A stretch of DNA of 64,000 bases, taken from assembly GCA_950097015.1 (NCBI GenBank), contig CATNEN010000002.1:7448501-7512500 (forward strand), in the 5' to 3' direction. Position 1 is the stretch's first letter; every line of letters starts with the position of its first letter. The notes beneath the pieces are model-generated. The model had not been told where the DNA came from. It did no database searches and saw only the letters and a list, made by a program, of their open reading frames with translations. Positions 13,801-23,608 of this stretch are shown piece by piece. Position numbers and translations under genes: made by a program. Source of the DNA: Macrostomum hystrix (lineage: Eukaryota; Platyhelminthes; Macrostomidae).

Positions 13801-16800
13801 GATCACGGGAATTTCGTTAAAAATGGGTCAGGTGGAGAATTCAGGCAGATTCCATGCACACTTCTGATCCCTGTCAGGTGAATTAGCATTTTGGCTGGAT
13901 TATTCAGTTCTGATTCATTCTTCCCGTGTCCACAATTTTTCGTGTTGATCCTTTCATGCTTCTGCACAGCCAATGACAGCTTGACAGATAGACCAATGTG
14001 ACAGACAGGCGGGGCCAGATCTGTAGAGCTGCCGCAGATATAATATTACTTGTAGTTCATACTTTAACTATATGAGCTGAGCACACTAATATAAGCCGCT
14101 GATATATTCAATCGAGGCCACTCGTGTACTCTAAAAGACAGTTTTGAGGAATAATAAGACTGAGAATTGTCCCATTTAAATGCACTTGTATTGTCAGCAT
14201 GGATAAGCAAGGAGCAGCTGCTTTGTGGCTTTGGAACAACAGGCAAAGGGCTGGAGTAGGGCACTGTCCCAATGACGCCAACAGACATTAACTCCAGCAG
14301 ACTTTGGAGTAACGAGAAACAAATAAAAACTTTCACGCTAAACCAATGCGCATAATAGACTGGAATTCGCTTATTTTTTATTGAAGACTTTCTTTGACTT
14401 TAGCAGCCAGCAAAGCAGTAAATGCTTGGCTGTTTATTGCGATTCTTAAAAACTAGCAATAAAACAAATTTTAGAATGCAAAAAGCTAACTATATATAAA
14501 CAAAATTGTTGCCATAAGCTACAGTTGTTTACTAGACACTTTGAATGATATTATAAAGTTCTGAAGAACCTTTTACACTGACTTATTGTTTTGATTATCT
14601 TACTAGCTCAGCAAGCCCTGTAGATTGTACATTATCAGGCGTAAACTTTTCAGCCATCAACCTCACGCCTGCGGCGCAACCAACCAATCCCCGCCACACG
14701 GGAATGTACATTGCCCCAAAACTTTCTATCAGACACAAATCTTCCAACCATCAACCTCACGCCTCGGCGGAACCAACCAATCCCCGCCACACGGGAATGT
14801 ACATTGCCCCAAAACTTTCTATCAGACACAAATCTTCCAACCATCAACCTCACGCCTCGGCGCAACCAACCAATCCCCGCCACACGGGAATGTACATTGC
14901 CCCAAAACTTTCTATCAGACACAAATCTTCCAACCATCAACCTCACGCCTCGGCGCAACCAACCAGTCCCCGCCGCACGGGAATGTACATTGCCCCAAAA
15001 CTTTCTATCAGACACAAATCTTCCAACCATCAACCTCACGCCTCGGCGCAACCAACCAGTCCCCGCCGCACGGGAATGTACATTGCCCCACGACGCTATC
15101 AAATCTTCCAGCCACCAACCACTCTCCTCTTGGTGCAACTCATCATCACCACTCAGAGATGTACGAGTGCTTCGTGAATTTCAGATCTTTCGACCAAAAA
15201 CATACATTATAAAGAACCTAGAAACCTAAATAGTACTGGCACATCGCAAAGCAAGTTAAACTTCAATGCCAGAGAAATAATAAATGGAACTGTCGCTCAG
15301 TATTGCACACTCGAGTAAATAATAAAGATCTAAAGAAATTTTTTTATTAAACAAAACCAATTTTTGTCATTTTGAAACTTTTCAAATGTACTAATTGAAG
15401 AGAACCAAACCTAATTTCACCGTTTACAGCTTCAGAAAACTTCAGCTATTTAAAACCATAAACGTGGATTAAAAATAACTTGGTACGCATAGAGCCAGAC
15501 ACTGGCTTCGAGCGATGAAAAGAAATAGAAACAGGATAAAGTCGAATTCGGGGTGGAGAGGGGGCGGAAACACGACGTCAAGACACGGCAGGCACCCAGA
15601 TGGACAGACGGCGGGGTACAACACGGCTTTCTCGGCCAAGCTATCAGACGGTTCAGACCGAGAATGGGGAAGCCAAATAAAGGACAGCACCAGCTGCTTC
15701 CAGGAAGGCCTTCTATTCCTTATTTCTTCCATTGCACTGTATTTCTCTTCCTCTCTCTCCCTCTTTGCAAAAGAAGACCGGATGGCAATACATCATCAAG
15801 CTTTCTGTGATTTGGTTCCAGGACAAGTAAAAACGCAAGTCCAAGGGCAAAGTATTAGAGGGAATAAGCAAAAGGAGAATTAGAGATATGAGCTAAAGTA
15901 AAGTAGCACCACATCAGTGCTGCAGATTGAAATACTTCACTGCGACAGTATGAAGAGGTCAGGTCGGGAAGCAGCAGGGATTCCGCTACTGACAGATAAT
16001 CCACTGATGGGGCGATCGCCCAAGAGAACAACCCCACGAAGCAAAATTGGGAATATGACAGTAACCTCAGGGAAATTTCCTGGGGGACAGTAAAATAGGG
16101 GATGTTTTGAGTAATAGTAAACCTCGGGCAGGGACTACTGAATAAAGGAGTATTTAGTTCCTGACCTCGGGTATAATAAACCTGAGGGATAAGAAACCTG
16201 AGGGATGATAAACCTGACGGATAAGAAACCCGAGGGATAATAAAGCTGACGGATAAGAAACCCGAGGGATAATAAACCTGAGGGAAAATAAACCTGAGGG
16301 ATAATAAACCTGAGGGAAAATAAACCTGAGGGATAATAAACCTGGTGGATAATAAACCTGAGGGATAATAAACCTGAGGGATAATAAACCTGAGGGATAA
16401 TAAACCTGAGGGAAAATAAACCTGAGGGATAATAAACCTGAGGGAAAATATACCTGGGGGATAATAAACCTGAGGGAAAAAAAACCTGAGGGATAATAAA
16501 TCTGAGGGATAATAAACCTGAGGGATAATAAACCTGAGGGATAATAAACCTGAGGGATGATAAACCTGAGGGATAATAAACCTGGGGGATAATAAACCTG
16601 AGGGAAAATAAACCTGGGGGATAATAAACCTGGGGGATAATAAACCTGAGGGATGATTAACCTGAGGGATAATAAACCTGAGGGAAAATAAACCTGAGGG
16701 ATAATAAACCTGGTGGATAATAAACCTGAGGGATAATAAACCTGAGGGATAATAAACCTGAGGGATAATAAACCTGAGGGAAAATAAACCTGAGGGATAA

Positions 16801-19800
16801 TAAACCTGAGGGAAAATATACCTGGGGGATAATAAACCTGAGGGAAAAAAAACCTGAGGGATAATAAATCTGAGGGATAATAAACCTGAGGGATAATAAA
16901 CCTGAGGGATAATAAACCTGAGGGATGATAAACCTGAGGGATAATAAACCTGGGGGATAATAAACCTGAGGGAAAATAAACCTGGGGGATAATAAACCTG
17001 GGGGATAATAAACCTGAGGGATGATTAACCTGAGGGATAATAAACCTGGAGGATAATAAAATTGAGGGATAATAACCATGAGGGAAAATAAACCTGGAGG
17101 ATAATAAACCTGAGGGATAATAAACCTGAGGGATGATAAACCTGAGGGATGATAAACCTGAGGGTAACCCTAACCAGAGACTGTTACCCGATAATGAACC
17201 CGAGGAAGAGTAAATCAAAAAAACAAAAGGAATAATTCTGAGGTTCAGTGACCTGAGATACAACCTGAGGTTCAGTAACCTGAGATACAACCTGAGGTTC
17301 AGTAACCTGAGATACAACCTGAGGTTCAGTGACCTGAGATACAACCTGAGGTTCAGTAACCTGAGATACAACCTGAGGTTCAGTAACCTGAGATACAACC
17401 TGAGGTTCAGTAACCTGAGATACAACCTGAGGTTCAGTAACCTGAGATTCAACCTGAGGTTCAGTAACCTGAGATTCAACCTGAGGTTCAGTAACCTGAG
17501 GAACAATTCAAAGGTTACAGAAAATGCCAGAAGCTAATTAAAACCAGAATTTTCCCTGCTTGGTTTAATTTTAAGGGATTTAAGGAAAAAGAAATTTCGA
17601 CAGTCAACGGAAACCGAATTCACTTGTTTATACATTTTAATTAATAAGGTTAGACTGTTTTTATAAGAAAAAAGTTATGAAAATTTTTCACTACGCGTAA
17701 TTATGCGCACAATCTGTTTTCCACCTATTTTTGCTGAACAGGTAGCGGGCGGGGCAGAGACGGACATATAGGTGGCAGAAAATACGGCCTAATTTAGACA
17801 GGCAGGAAGGAGAACAGGAAAGGGTTGGCGATTAATTTGGTCCGATTTCTATCAAGCACAAAAACACTTTCCACTAAAACAGAAATCTACAAAACACGCA
17901 AAGTAGAAGAGAATGAAAGTCTAAAGACAGTGGGGGAGTAGATCTTATTCCTAGGATTGGGGATCTATATCTAGAAATTGAGGATCTAAATAACAAAATA
18001 GGATGATCAGAATCTAAAGATTGGTTATCTAAATACCAGGATTGAGGATATAAATCACAACATGAGGATCCGAATTGACTGATTAAGGACTTAAATCTTG
18101 GAGTTAATAGGGCCTAATACTGACATCTGAGAAATTGACTGTGCTATTTTGAGAACGGAAATAATACGACTAAGGATGTCAAGCTTAGAGTTTGAGAGGT
18201 TTGTGTTGTCCAGATTGGATTAGAATCCTAAGTGGACGATATAAATCGCTTTGACCACTAGTTTTAGATGCCGTAAAATTCCATTTACAATAAGAGACTT
18301 TAAAAGTACAAAGACACGTACTATTCGAACACCATGTATAGCATGCCGCCCATGCTGTAGGTCTCCAATAGCTCCACAATGTGATTGTGCTTCAGCAGGT
18401 GACAAATGGTTGCCTCGCGTTTCAGATCTACAGAATTGTAACAGAGCAATATTAACAGCTTATCAGCATTTTGGCCTTCTTATAAAAATATTCATCAAGT
18501 TAAAATACACACCTGCTGTAGATAGTCCTGGACTAGATGCAAATTTTGTTACATCCACAGTTTTCACAGCAAATAATTTCTGTGTCTGCTTGTGGACACA
18601 TTTTCGCACAATACTGAATGGGCCTCTAAAATGTTGTTTAGTGAAATGATTACACTTATGATAAAATTAAGCTGGTGCAGTTGATTCATTATTTCTATTA
18701 TTTCTATTATGGCTGTAAAAAACATGTGGATAGCATTTTTGCATTACTTTGTACAAATTGAATTGACTTATAAAAACTAGCCTGCATATTGAGTGATCAA
18801 CACATATTTTAGTGTTGTTATTGACATGACATGTAATAACTTTACTTCAGTATTGAGTGATAATGTGACAAAATGCATATCAATAAACAAAAAAATTAGC
18901 AATAAAAAATAAGTGACAGATCTGAGGTGCAGGTCATAGATTACAATTGATTCATATTTTTAAAGACGAAGACAGAGACAAAGCAGATCATTCAGTTTTG
19001 TGGTGAGTTGCTTGTTGAGTTATATTATTTCAAGGACGAACCATTTAATAAAGTGTCAAATAATATTAATGATAAATTAAAGGTAGTTAGCACTAAATAC
19101 TCTATTTCCCACATATATACTCACAAATCTTAAATTAAACTATTGGAATAGTATATGTTCTGAGGTTCAAAAAAGTTGTGAAAAAAATGACTAAACAAAT
19201 TGTTGGCAGCTAAAATTAATCTTTCTATTAAGAATTATCTGTTAGAATGAGAAAATAAAGTAAAATAGTAAGAGATAAGAAATTTTTACAGGTTAGAGTT
19301 CCAGGATATAGTAAAAATAACAGAAAATTATAATAATGAAATTGGATACAGCATAATAATATTAGACTATAAGGTAATTACATTATACATATCAGAGGAG
19401 ATTGGCTATATATTGGAAAAGGCTAGAATAATATAAACTGAATTAGAAACAGTTGGCAAAGGGTCATATCTGGCTTGTAGCCTAGTAGCTAATACTATAG
19501 TTAACTTTGTAAATAAAAGGTTCTAGTATTCTAGAAAAGTAATCATATACTGTCTATATTTTACTTCTTTTCCATTTTAATTTTTTTATCATACTGATAA
19601 CAATTTTACTTAGTTAAACTTTCAGAAATGATATTATGACATAACATATGTTGAATTTTATATTTAGCTAGCCAGCTATATATTGAAACATCTCATCCCA
19701 CTTTATATAACATCCCATGAATTATATAGAACATTTTTGAGACTGCCTTAACATTTAAAATCTTGAACATAATAGTGCAATACTAAGATAAATTTGATTG

Positions 19801-20155
19801 CCCAGCTGTATATACATATACACAACAGTAATTTATCTAAAAATGTAAAGTGAAGCAGAAAACTTATCTTGTAACTACAAAATATCAAGGAAAATGATCC
19901 GTTTTAACATTAAATGATAGCTAAAGGCTTTGACAATGCTGAGTGATAGCTCAATATAATAAAGATACAAAATTACAATATAAAATCGAAAAATTTAATA
20001 TAAAATTATAACAGCCATTGAGGAATGAAAATGACTTACTTTCCAATAATCTCTAGCATTTGGTAGACATCATCAAATAAGACATCAGGATCGGCAGGAC
20101 TATGAACTGAATTAGAGTTGGAACCTTGGTAACTGTTTCCTCTGTTATAATCCAT
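1844..20155 (-). CDS. CASK: CASK (Lin-2), CaMK-like domain; 5' part of gene
   Basis: Calcium/calmodulin-dependent serine kinase, the MAGUK scaffold of synapses and epithelial junctions. Coding exons in minus order: 20155-20040, 18625-18513, 18427-18322, 8898-8821, 8698-8523, 3340-3165 and 2147-1844. All have GT-AG borders and their phases join without a break, giving 356 codons. The chosen start Met precedes a Ser/Asn-rich leader and [16 protein letters not shown]. The glycine loop reads KGPFSIVRK and the ATP lysine is in LFAVKTVDV. The catalytic loop is [11 protein letters not shown] and the DFG position reads GFG; Cys for Asn and Gly for Asp are the known CASK substitutions behind its unusual Mg2+-sensitive, weak kinase activity. 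The autoregulatory segment [14 protein letters not shown] follows. L27, PDZ, SH3 and guanylate-kinase parts lie outside the window. Introns reach 9.4 kb and carry most of the local minisatellites. Confidence 0.95.
2232..3140. repeat. 25-bp minisatellite with palindromic core, CASK intron
   Basis: About 35 units with a 25-base period. Most units contain the inverted repeat CTAGATT-ATA-AATCTAG followed by atagatcc(c/t). It fills nearly the whole intron between the exons at 3165-3340 and 1844-2147. The left part is more diverged than the right. Confidence 0.95.
3545..3915 (+). mobile_element. Non-LTR retrotransposon 3' end (5'-truncated)
   Basis: A GC-rich block unlike its AT-rich surroundings. 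One plus frame reads a cysteine/histidine stretch (CRQSSAAV... [15 protein letters not shown]) and then [19 protein letters not shown] and RLVQFLRAT. This is the form of the C-terminal zinc-knuckle tail of LINE ORF2 proteins. A short GC-rich 3' UTR ends near an A-run at about 3908. It is a dead 5'-truncated copy in a CASK intron. The clade cannot be fixed from this piece. Confidence 0.75.
4615..5892. repeat. 48-bp minisatellite, 16-codon unit, about 27 copies
   Basis: The period is 48 bases. On the plus strand each unit reads as 16 residues of the type [16 protein letters not shown]. From about 5,340 two unit types alternate (DKSTIVAS / DTSTIAAS), giving a 96-bp higher-order period. The frame is open for 280 codons (5053-5895), apart from one earlier single-base deletion near 5054. 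A TAA at 5893-5895 ends the array, with AATAAA at 5894-5899 and 5901-5906. It is antisense inside a CASK intron. Confidence 0.93.
6441..6705. repeat. About 21-bp minisatellite (gggaaacaggggataaac)
   Basis: Twelve or so units of a G- and A-rich repeat, roughly 21 bases long. The centre (6550-6660) is nearly identical and the edges are degenerate. It lies in a CASK intron. No gene is seen between the 48-bp array and this one. Confidence 0.85.
7225..8465. repeat. 22-bp minisatellite, about 56 units, 132-bp higher-order repeat
   Basis: The unit is built on attaccgatcagaatc plus a variable hexamer (ctaggg, ctaggc, caaggc, ctaaag, ctagag, ctaatg). Marker variant aagatt occurs at about 7831, 7963, 8139 and 8271. 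The spacings are 132, 176 and 132 bases, all multiples of 22, so blocks of six units have been copied as a group. The array ends about 60 bases from the CASK exon at 8523. Confidence 0.95.
9330..9580. repeat. Dispersed element copy A with conserved hairpin
   Basis: This segment is matched in the same orientation by 10,470-10,722, at roughly 75-80 percent identity by eye. The best conserved part is its last 90 bases, which can fold: CGTCTC (9512) with GAGACG (9565), CACAATG (9527) with CATTGTG (9550), and an inner CGC/GCG pair. It lies in the large CASK intron. Its identity is unknown; it could be a MITE or a structured RNA. Confidence 0.7.
9770..10237 (-). mobile_element. tRNA-derived SINE (family 2), split by a nested SINE
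   Basis: On the minus strand a tRNA-like head runs from about 10,237: A-box-like tagcccagtggttaaagc and B-box-like gggagttcgaattt. It is followed by the aagacacttaa segment. After an interruption the body resumes at 9860 and ends near 9770. The same order (head, aagacacttaac, accagcattagctg, ccagtccatggactgaacag) is seen uninterrupted in the second copy at about 36,217-36,500, which defines the family. Confidence 0.8.
9872..10129 (+). mobile_element. SINE family 1 body, 5'-truncated, inserted in SINE 2
   Basis: It contains the family-1 body: gagggccaacctccaagg, cctgacgatgagaa, gtacacacctgtgtg, gagtcagcgaaatg and the AT-rich tail. There is no tRNA head. It is flanked by a perfect 11-bp target-site duplication, ttaagtgtctt, at 9861-9871 and 10130-10140. 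The 5' truncation and the direct repeats are typical of LINE-mobilised copies. Confidence 0.88.
10470..10722. repeat. Dispersed element copy B with conserved hairpin
   Basis: This is the partner of 9330-9580. Its hairpin blocks are CGTCTC 10655-10660 with GAGACG 10707-10712 and CACAATG 10670-10676 with CATTGTG 10692-10698. Both copies flank the nested SINE insertion, about 1.14 kb apart. Confidence 0.7.
10740..12284. other. CASK intron, no gene seen
   Basis: A GC-rich stretch at about 10,870-11,200 contains short open frames on both strands without recognisable domains or splice context. The rest is AT-rich. I assign nothing here. Confidence 0.5.
12285..12575. repeat. 30/31-bp minisatellite, about 9 units
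   Basis: The unit is gagcattatggctggtctc plus taacactccca, 30 bases. A 31-base variant carries acccacc, and one unit has cactaac in place of ctctaac. It lies in the large CASK intron. Confidence 0.93.
12576..14640. other. CASK intron, no gene seen
   Basis: Mixed sequence without splice-bounded reading frames or repeats that I could support. A purine-rich block lies at 13,030-13,620. Confidence 0.5.
14640..15120. repeat. 93-bp minisatellite, about 5 copies
   Basis: The period is 93 bases, marked by gggaatgtacattgcccc recurring at about 14,700, 14,793, 14,886, 14,979 and 15,072. The unit length is divisible by three and has no stop in any plus frame, so three overlapping plus ORFs and one minus ORF run through it. 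Copies two to five differ by only a few bases. Confidence 0.95.
15121..16150. other. CASK intron, no gene seen
   Basis: A GC-richer island at 15,540-15,880 has short open frames but no recognisable protein. I see nothing else. Confidence 0.5.
16155..17165. repeat. 16-bp minisatellite with 368-bp higher-order duplication
   Basis: The unit is cctgagggataataaa, 16 bases, about 63 copies. Three marker variants (ctggtggat at 16341 and 16709, ggaaaatatacc at 16443 and 16811, ggatgattaa at 16651 and 17019) are all offset by exactly 368 bases, which is 23 units. A block of 23 units was therefore duplicated in tandem with almost no change. A 450-codon minus ORF across it is a repeat artefact. Confidence 0.96.
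17230..17505. repeat. 27-bp minisatellite, about 10 units
   Basis: The period is 27 bases, with cctgaggttcagtaacctga as the core. It shares aacctgagg with the neighbouring 16-bp array, so the two probably have a common seed sequence. Confidence 0.93.
17506..18321. other. CASK intron with faint degenerate repeat
   Basis: At 17,930-18,110 a diverged motif (ggattgaggatctaaat) recurs loosely. No gene is seen. Confidence 0.45.
18626..20039. other. AT-rich CASK first coding intron
   Basis: Very AT-rich intron between the exons at 20040-20155 and 18513-18625. I see no genes, arrays or mobile elements in it. Confidence 0.7.
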
Positions 20156-20202
20156 CTTTTGAGTGAAACTGTTTCAGATATGCTAGCAGGTTCCAGAAAA
20201 AG
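20156..20202 (-). other. CASK: CASK 5' UTR and possible splice acceptor
   Basis: Upstream of the start codon the minus strand reads a pyrimidine-rich stretch ending in tttcag at 20203-20208. This could be the acceptor of a 5' UTR intron or of spliced-leader trans-splicing. The choice cannot be made from DNA alone. Confidence 0.45.
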
Positions 20203-20209
20203 CTGAAAA

Positions 20210-22030
20210 TCTGTTTAAAATAAGCTTTATCGAAAAGTATTACTGAAATTTTCTCAATACTAATTCATAACCAGAACAAAGAGCTTTTTAAAACAGCTTT
20301 TTAAATGACTTAACAGTTTTTGCTTTATGGGACAAAAGGTACACTTATGAGTATTATGAGTATTTTAGTATGAAATAAGAAATATTAAGACTGTTTTTAT
20401 CTATATCAATAAACTAGACACGAAATAATCTGCAGTCACAAAAATATTTCTGACAAATTCAGGGAACTTGAAAGCTTCGATGAGTAAATCTAATTAAAGT
20501 TTTTCACGTAAATTAGTCTTTCTTACTTTTACCGCATAAATGAACAGAATATTAATTACGGCATGAGGTTAATTTTTTCCTTTATATCAAATAAATTTTC
20601 TTTGAATTCAGAAAAGAAACAAATTTGTCCTTACAGAACCGTAATAGGCCACTACTTTAATTTTTCAGATGTAACGTCACATTAGAAAAATTAAAATAAA
20701 TGATTAAGATAAAACGTGAATAAAAATAAAAAACTGAAGTCGCAATCCGTTTTTTTTTTTAAAATACTAACAGAAGCCGCATTCTTTTTTCAGAACTAGC
20801 CTATTCCACACGGCACTCATGTTAAATCAATTATGCATGATTTTCCTCCAAAAAAAAATCATTCTTAATTTTTTGGGGCTAAGACATCCCCGAATTGTCT
20901 TGAGTTACGAGTTCAATATGTCATATCAAACTCATTATCATGCTGTCATATTACATCACTAGATTTCACTTGACAGAATGCGCTAATAAAACGTCATTTA
21001 AGTAGACTGCACATATACACCGACCTTACTTGTATAGTTTTCTGAAAAACTACGTTATATGAATTATTTTCACGCGAATTTTAGCAGGAAACTTACATTT
21101 CTATCTGGTACGTTAGGGCATCCGAATTTTTACCTACAGAATAGGTCTGCAATTTGATTCTCAGTCTAAGAGAGAAAATTTATGTGCTTGAGCAACACAC
21201 ATAATTCCTCAGTGCGATCAGCTCAACTCTAAGCTGCGAATATGGTACCGACTTGGGGTCCATTTTTTTTGTTTGGCGGCCTTCCCAGTTTACGCACTGA
21301 GCATAGCTCTTGGAAGGCTGTGCTACTATAGCTGCTGGGCACAAGCTCTTGAACATTTAGTAAAATTGGTACTCATTTTCTATAGTAAGAATAACACCCA
21401 TGGATATGCAAGTATACCAGCAACCAATTCAATTTAGAAAGTACAGATAAAACTACCAGCGTCAAGTGCAGCTGTGTTCTCTTAGGAGTCCAAGCAAAAC
21501 TTAATAAAATAGAAACACTAATGTTCAAACTGCGCTCAACTCACCTCACATGAAATCGATAAAACCGCCCACGGGTTCAGGACAACGGCTGAAGGGAATG
21601 GTGTATGAAGTTAAATACAACTGGTAGAATGCATGCCCCAATTGCAGTCCCAATAGCAATCGTCAGGCACAGAAAAATTCCTTAATCAGACGGATCACCT
21701 GCTCACAACTATTAAGGGTATGTTTTAAGGTCTTTTTCCTTGGAACGGACTGGCGATTCGACAGTAAAGGCATTGTTTGGCTCAAAGATCTGAATTTTGC
21801 TGAGCACCTCCGCGGTCCCTGCTGCAGGCGGTCTCGAGGGAAGCTTAGACTCGGCGCAGACTATTTGGCCTTCCAGCTGGAATCGCCGGCGACTGCAGAG
21901 CAATTAACCGCGACTGGAGTTGCCTCGTTAGTGACTCAAACATCAAACACAATTGACTTGCTGTTCGAGCGAGTCCGTCAACCTCCAGTTATTGGTTCCG
22001 CTTGCAGGTACCCGACGTCAGGTACGATCA
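20210..22030. other. Intergenic, AT-rich then GC-richer
   Basis: Sequence between CASK and the calpain. 20,210-21,700 is AT-rich with no supported feature. 21,740-22,030 is GC-richer with open frames on both strands but nothing I recognise. Confidence 0.5.
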
Positions 22031-22034
22031 CCGA

Positions 22035-22200
22035 TCAGTTGCCTGGCTGTAAGCGCCTTAGTAGAAAATTGCGGTCTCGTCTCGTCTTGTTTCTCGAAGA
22101 AATGCTGTCGGGCTGGTACCGGTGGGAAGAAAGGGCAGTGACAGACAAAGTGCTGAGCATCTTCGTTGCCGTATACTCACAAAAGAGAAAGCGATTACTC
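22035..22200 (-). mobile_element. LINE ORF2 tail relic
   Basis: The minus strand reads YGNEDAQHFVCHCPFF and then, after a gap, sequence matching the QPDSI segment of the LINE tail at 3545-3915. It is a shorter, more decayed relative of that fragment. Confidence 0.55.
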
Positions 22201-22289
22201 TCAAGATGAAAACAAAGCTTAACATAAGAAACAAAATTGCACTACGAGCAGTAGGACATTTAAGGTGCCAGGCTGAATCTCACTCGAAC

Positions 22290-22425
22290 GGGTCACGAAG
22301 GGGTTGGCCCTCATAGATGTAAACTATACGCTAAACCCAAAGCTTTCTCCCCGCGAACGAGCGCCAAGCGATTGTCTCACATGCGAGAGTCCAGCGCGTA
22401 ACCATTCCGCCACTCAGCACCGCAG
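22290..22425 (-). mobile_element. SINE family 1 relic (head and part of body)
   Basis: The minus strand reads gagtggcggaatggttacgc with ctctcgcatg, then diverged sequence to gagggccaacccc. The same order is seen in the family-1 copy at 62,144-62,499. Confidence 0.6.
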
Positions 22426-23218
22426 GTATGAGAAGGTAAATCCACGATAACCCTGATTATATTACTAATACCCTCTACAATTCATTGCACACTTCTGTGA
22501 ATCGTCAAATTTTTCGTTCCGCTTAAAACAACGTTCAACTTCTGAATGAAATTCACTGCAACAGAGAAGCTGCTGCTGAAAATCTGCAGCCAGTGCTCCA
22601 ACTTTGAAAGCTCCCGCTGCACTGGCGCTCTCGACGGCAACAGAAATCAGCTTTGGACTTTAACAACTCACAGTACCACCAGCTGTGAGTTTGTTTGTTT
22701 GTTTGTTTGTTTGTTTGTTCGGTAGTTAGGTAGTTATATAGGCAAATGGCCGCGGATAAGCATTAGTATATTATTAGTGTCTAAAAATGTCATCGATACC
22801 TTAAAAGCAGTGATTAAATAACAAATTGATTGGCAATTTTTCACTGAAATCGAATAATCCATTGAGAAGTACGATTAAAACAGTATTAGCCTGGATATTG
22901 TAAGAAGTGTCCATTGCGAATGAGATTTGCAGCTCAAACAAGAGCTTTGCAAGCTCACAAACCCACTACAATACACGCGCAGACAATATTCCATACAGGC
23001 AAGAGCCTTCAAAGGCAATCCTCTTCAAAAGTTACTCCATTTGTTTTCGAGCTTTAACTTATACTCGTAGCCTGAGCATAAGCCCGATTGTTTGTTGCGC
23101 ATGAGTGGTTCAGAATACATTCAAAAGCCAAGCTTCTTCTAAAGCAGCATAAATGATGGAAACGAAAGACAAAAGTTAAAAGATTGTCAGCGAAAACTGA
23201 AAATTTTTTCCCTTGCAG
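22426..23218. other. Intergenic, no supported gene
   Basis: It contains the tetranucleotide microsatellite described separately. A short frame at 22,544-22,684 ends at a GTGAGT donor, but its phase does not join the candidate exon at 23,219. I do not call it. Confidence 0.4.
22689..22719. repeat. (GTTT)n microsatellite
   Basis: Eight tandem GTTT units, the last incomplete. Confidence 0.95.
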
Positions 23219-23608
23219 CAGAACGCGGATGACAAGCGCTTGTCCCGCCATGCCATCACCCGGTGCTCTGCTTGTGCCGCCATCGAGTCAGAGTGCGAGC
23301 TACGCTGCACCCTGATCCACGACTGCCAGCTTTCTGTGTACTTGATGAGTAGCGCCATCTGCTACAGCGTCTCTCTGACCTCAACAACAGCAGCTCCTTT
23401 AACAGCGTCAACCACAAGTACCACGGCTAAGATGCCGTCAACAGCTGTAACTGAAGCTTCGTCGATCGCGACAACCCTATCGAACATTCCAAATGGGCTG
23501 GCTATTGCACAATTTGATAGGACGAATCCTTTGCTAGCTCTGCAGATTCAGTCACCGCTGGCAAGCGGCTGCACACCAGAAGCCATTGTTCGTAGGAAGC
23601 TCAATTAA
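23219..23608 (+). CDS. Possible terminal exon, Cys-rich then Thr/Ser-rich
   Basis: It follows a good acceptor (tttttcccttgcag) and stays open for 129 codons to a TAA. The first 45 residues contain six cysteines (CSACAAIESECELRC, then DC and IC). A Thr/Ser/Ala-rich stretch follows, like a secreted or mucin-type stalk. Third positions are GC-rich, as in the true genes here. I recognise no family and found no upstream exon with matching phase, so this may be one exon of an unknown gene or a chance frame. Confidence 0.3.
   Translation, partial: QNADDKRLSRHAITRCSACAAIESECELRCTLIHDCQLSVYLMSSAICYSVSLTSTTAAPLTASTTSTTAKMPSTAVTEASSIATTLSNIPNGLAIAQFDRTNPLLALQIQSPLASGCTPEAIVRRKLN

Noticed and set aside
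17160-17180. Telomere-like agggtaaccctaacc
   Set aside because: A single short occurrence at the edge of a minisatellite.
16154-17506. 450-codon minus ORF
   Set aside because: It runs through the 16-bp and 27-bp arrays, which have no stop in that strand; a repeat artefact.
21712-21892. Possible C-terminal exon on the minus strand
   Set aside because: It has an acceptor-like ctctgcag and an open frame to TAA, but no family and no upstream exon; a LINE relic lies directly upstream.
22544-22684. Short plus frame starting MKFTATEK and ending at a GTGAGT donor
   Set aside because: Its phase does not join the candidate exon at 23,219, since the joint gives a stop at once.
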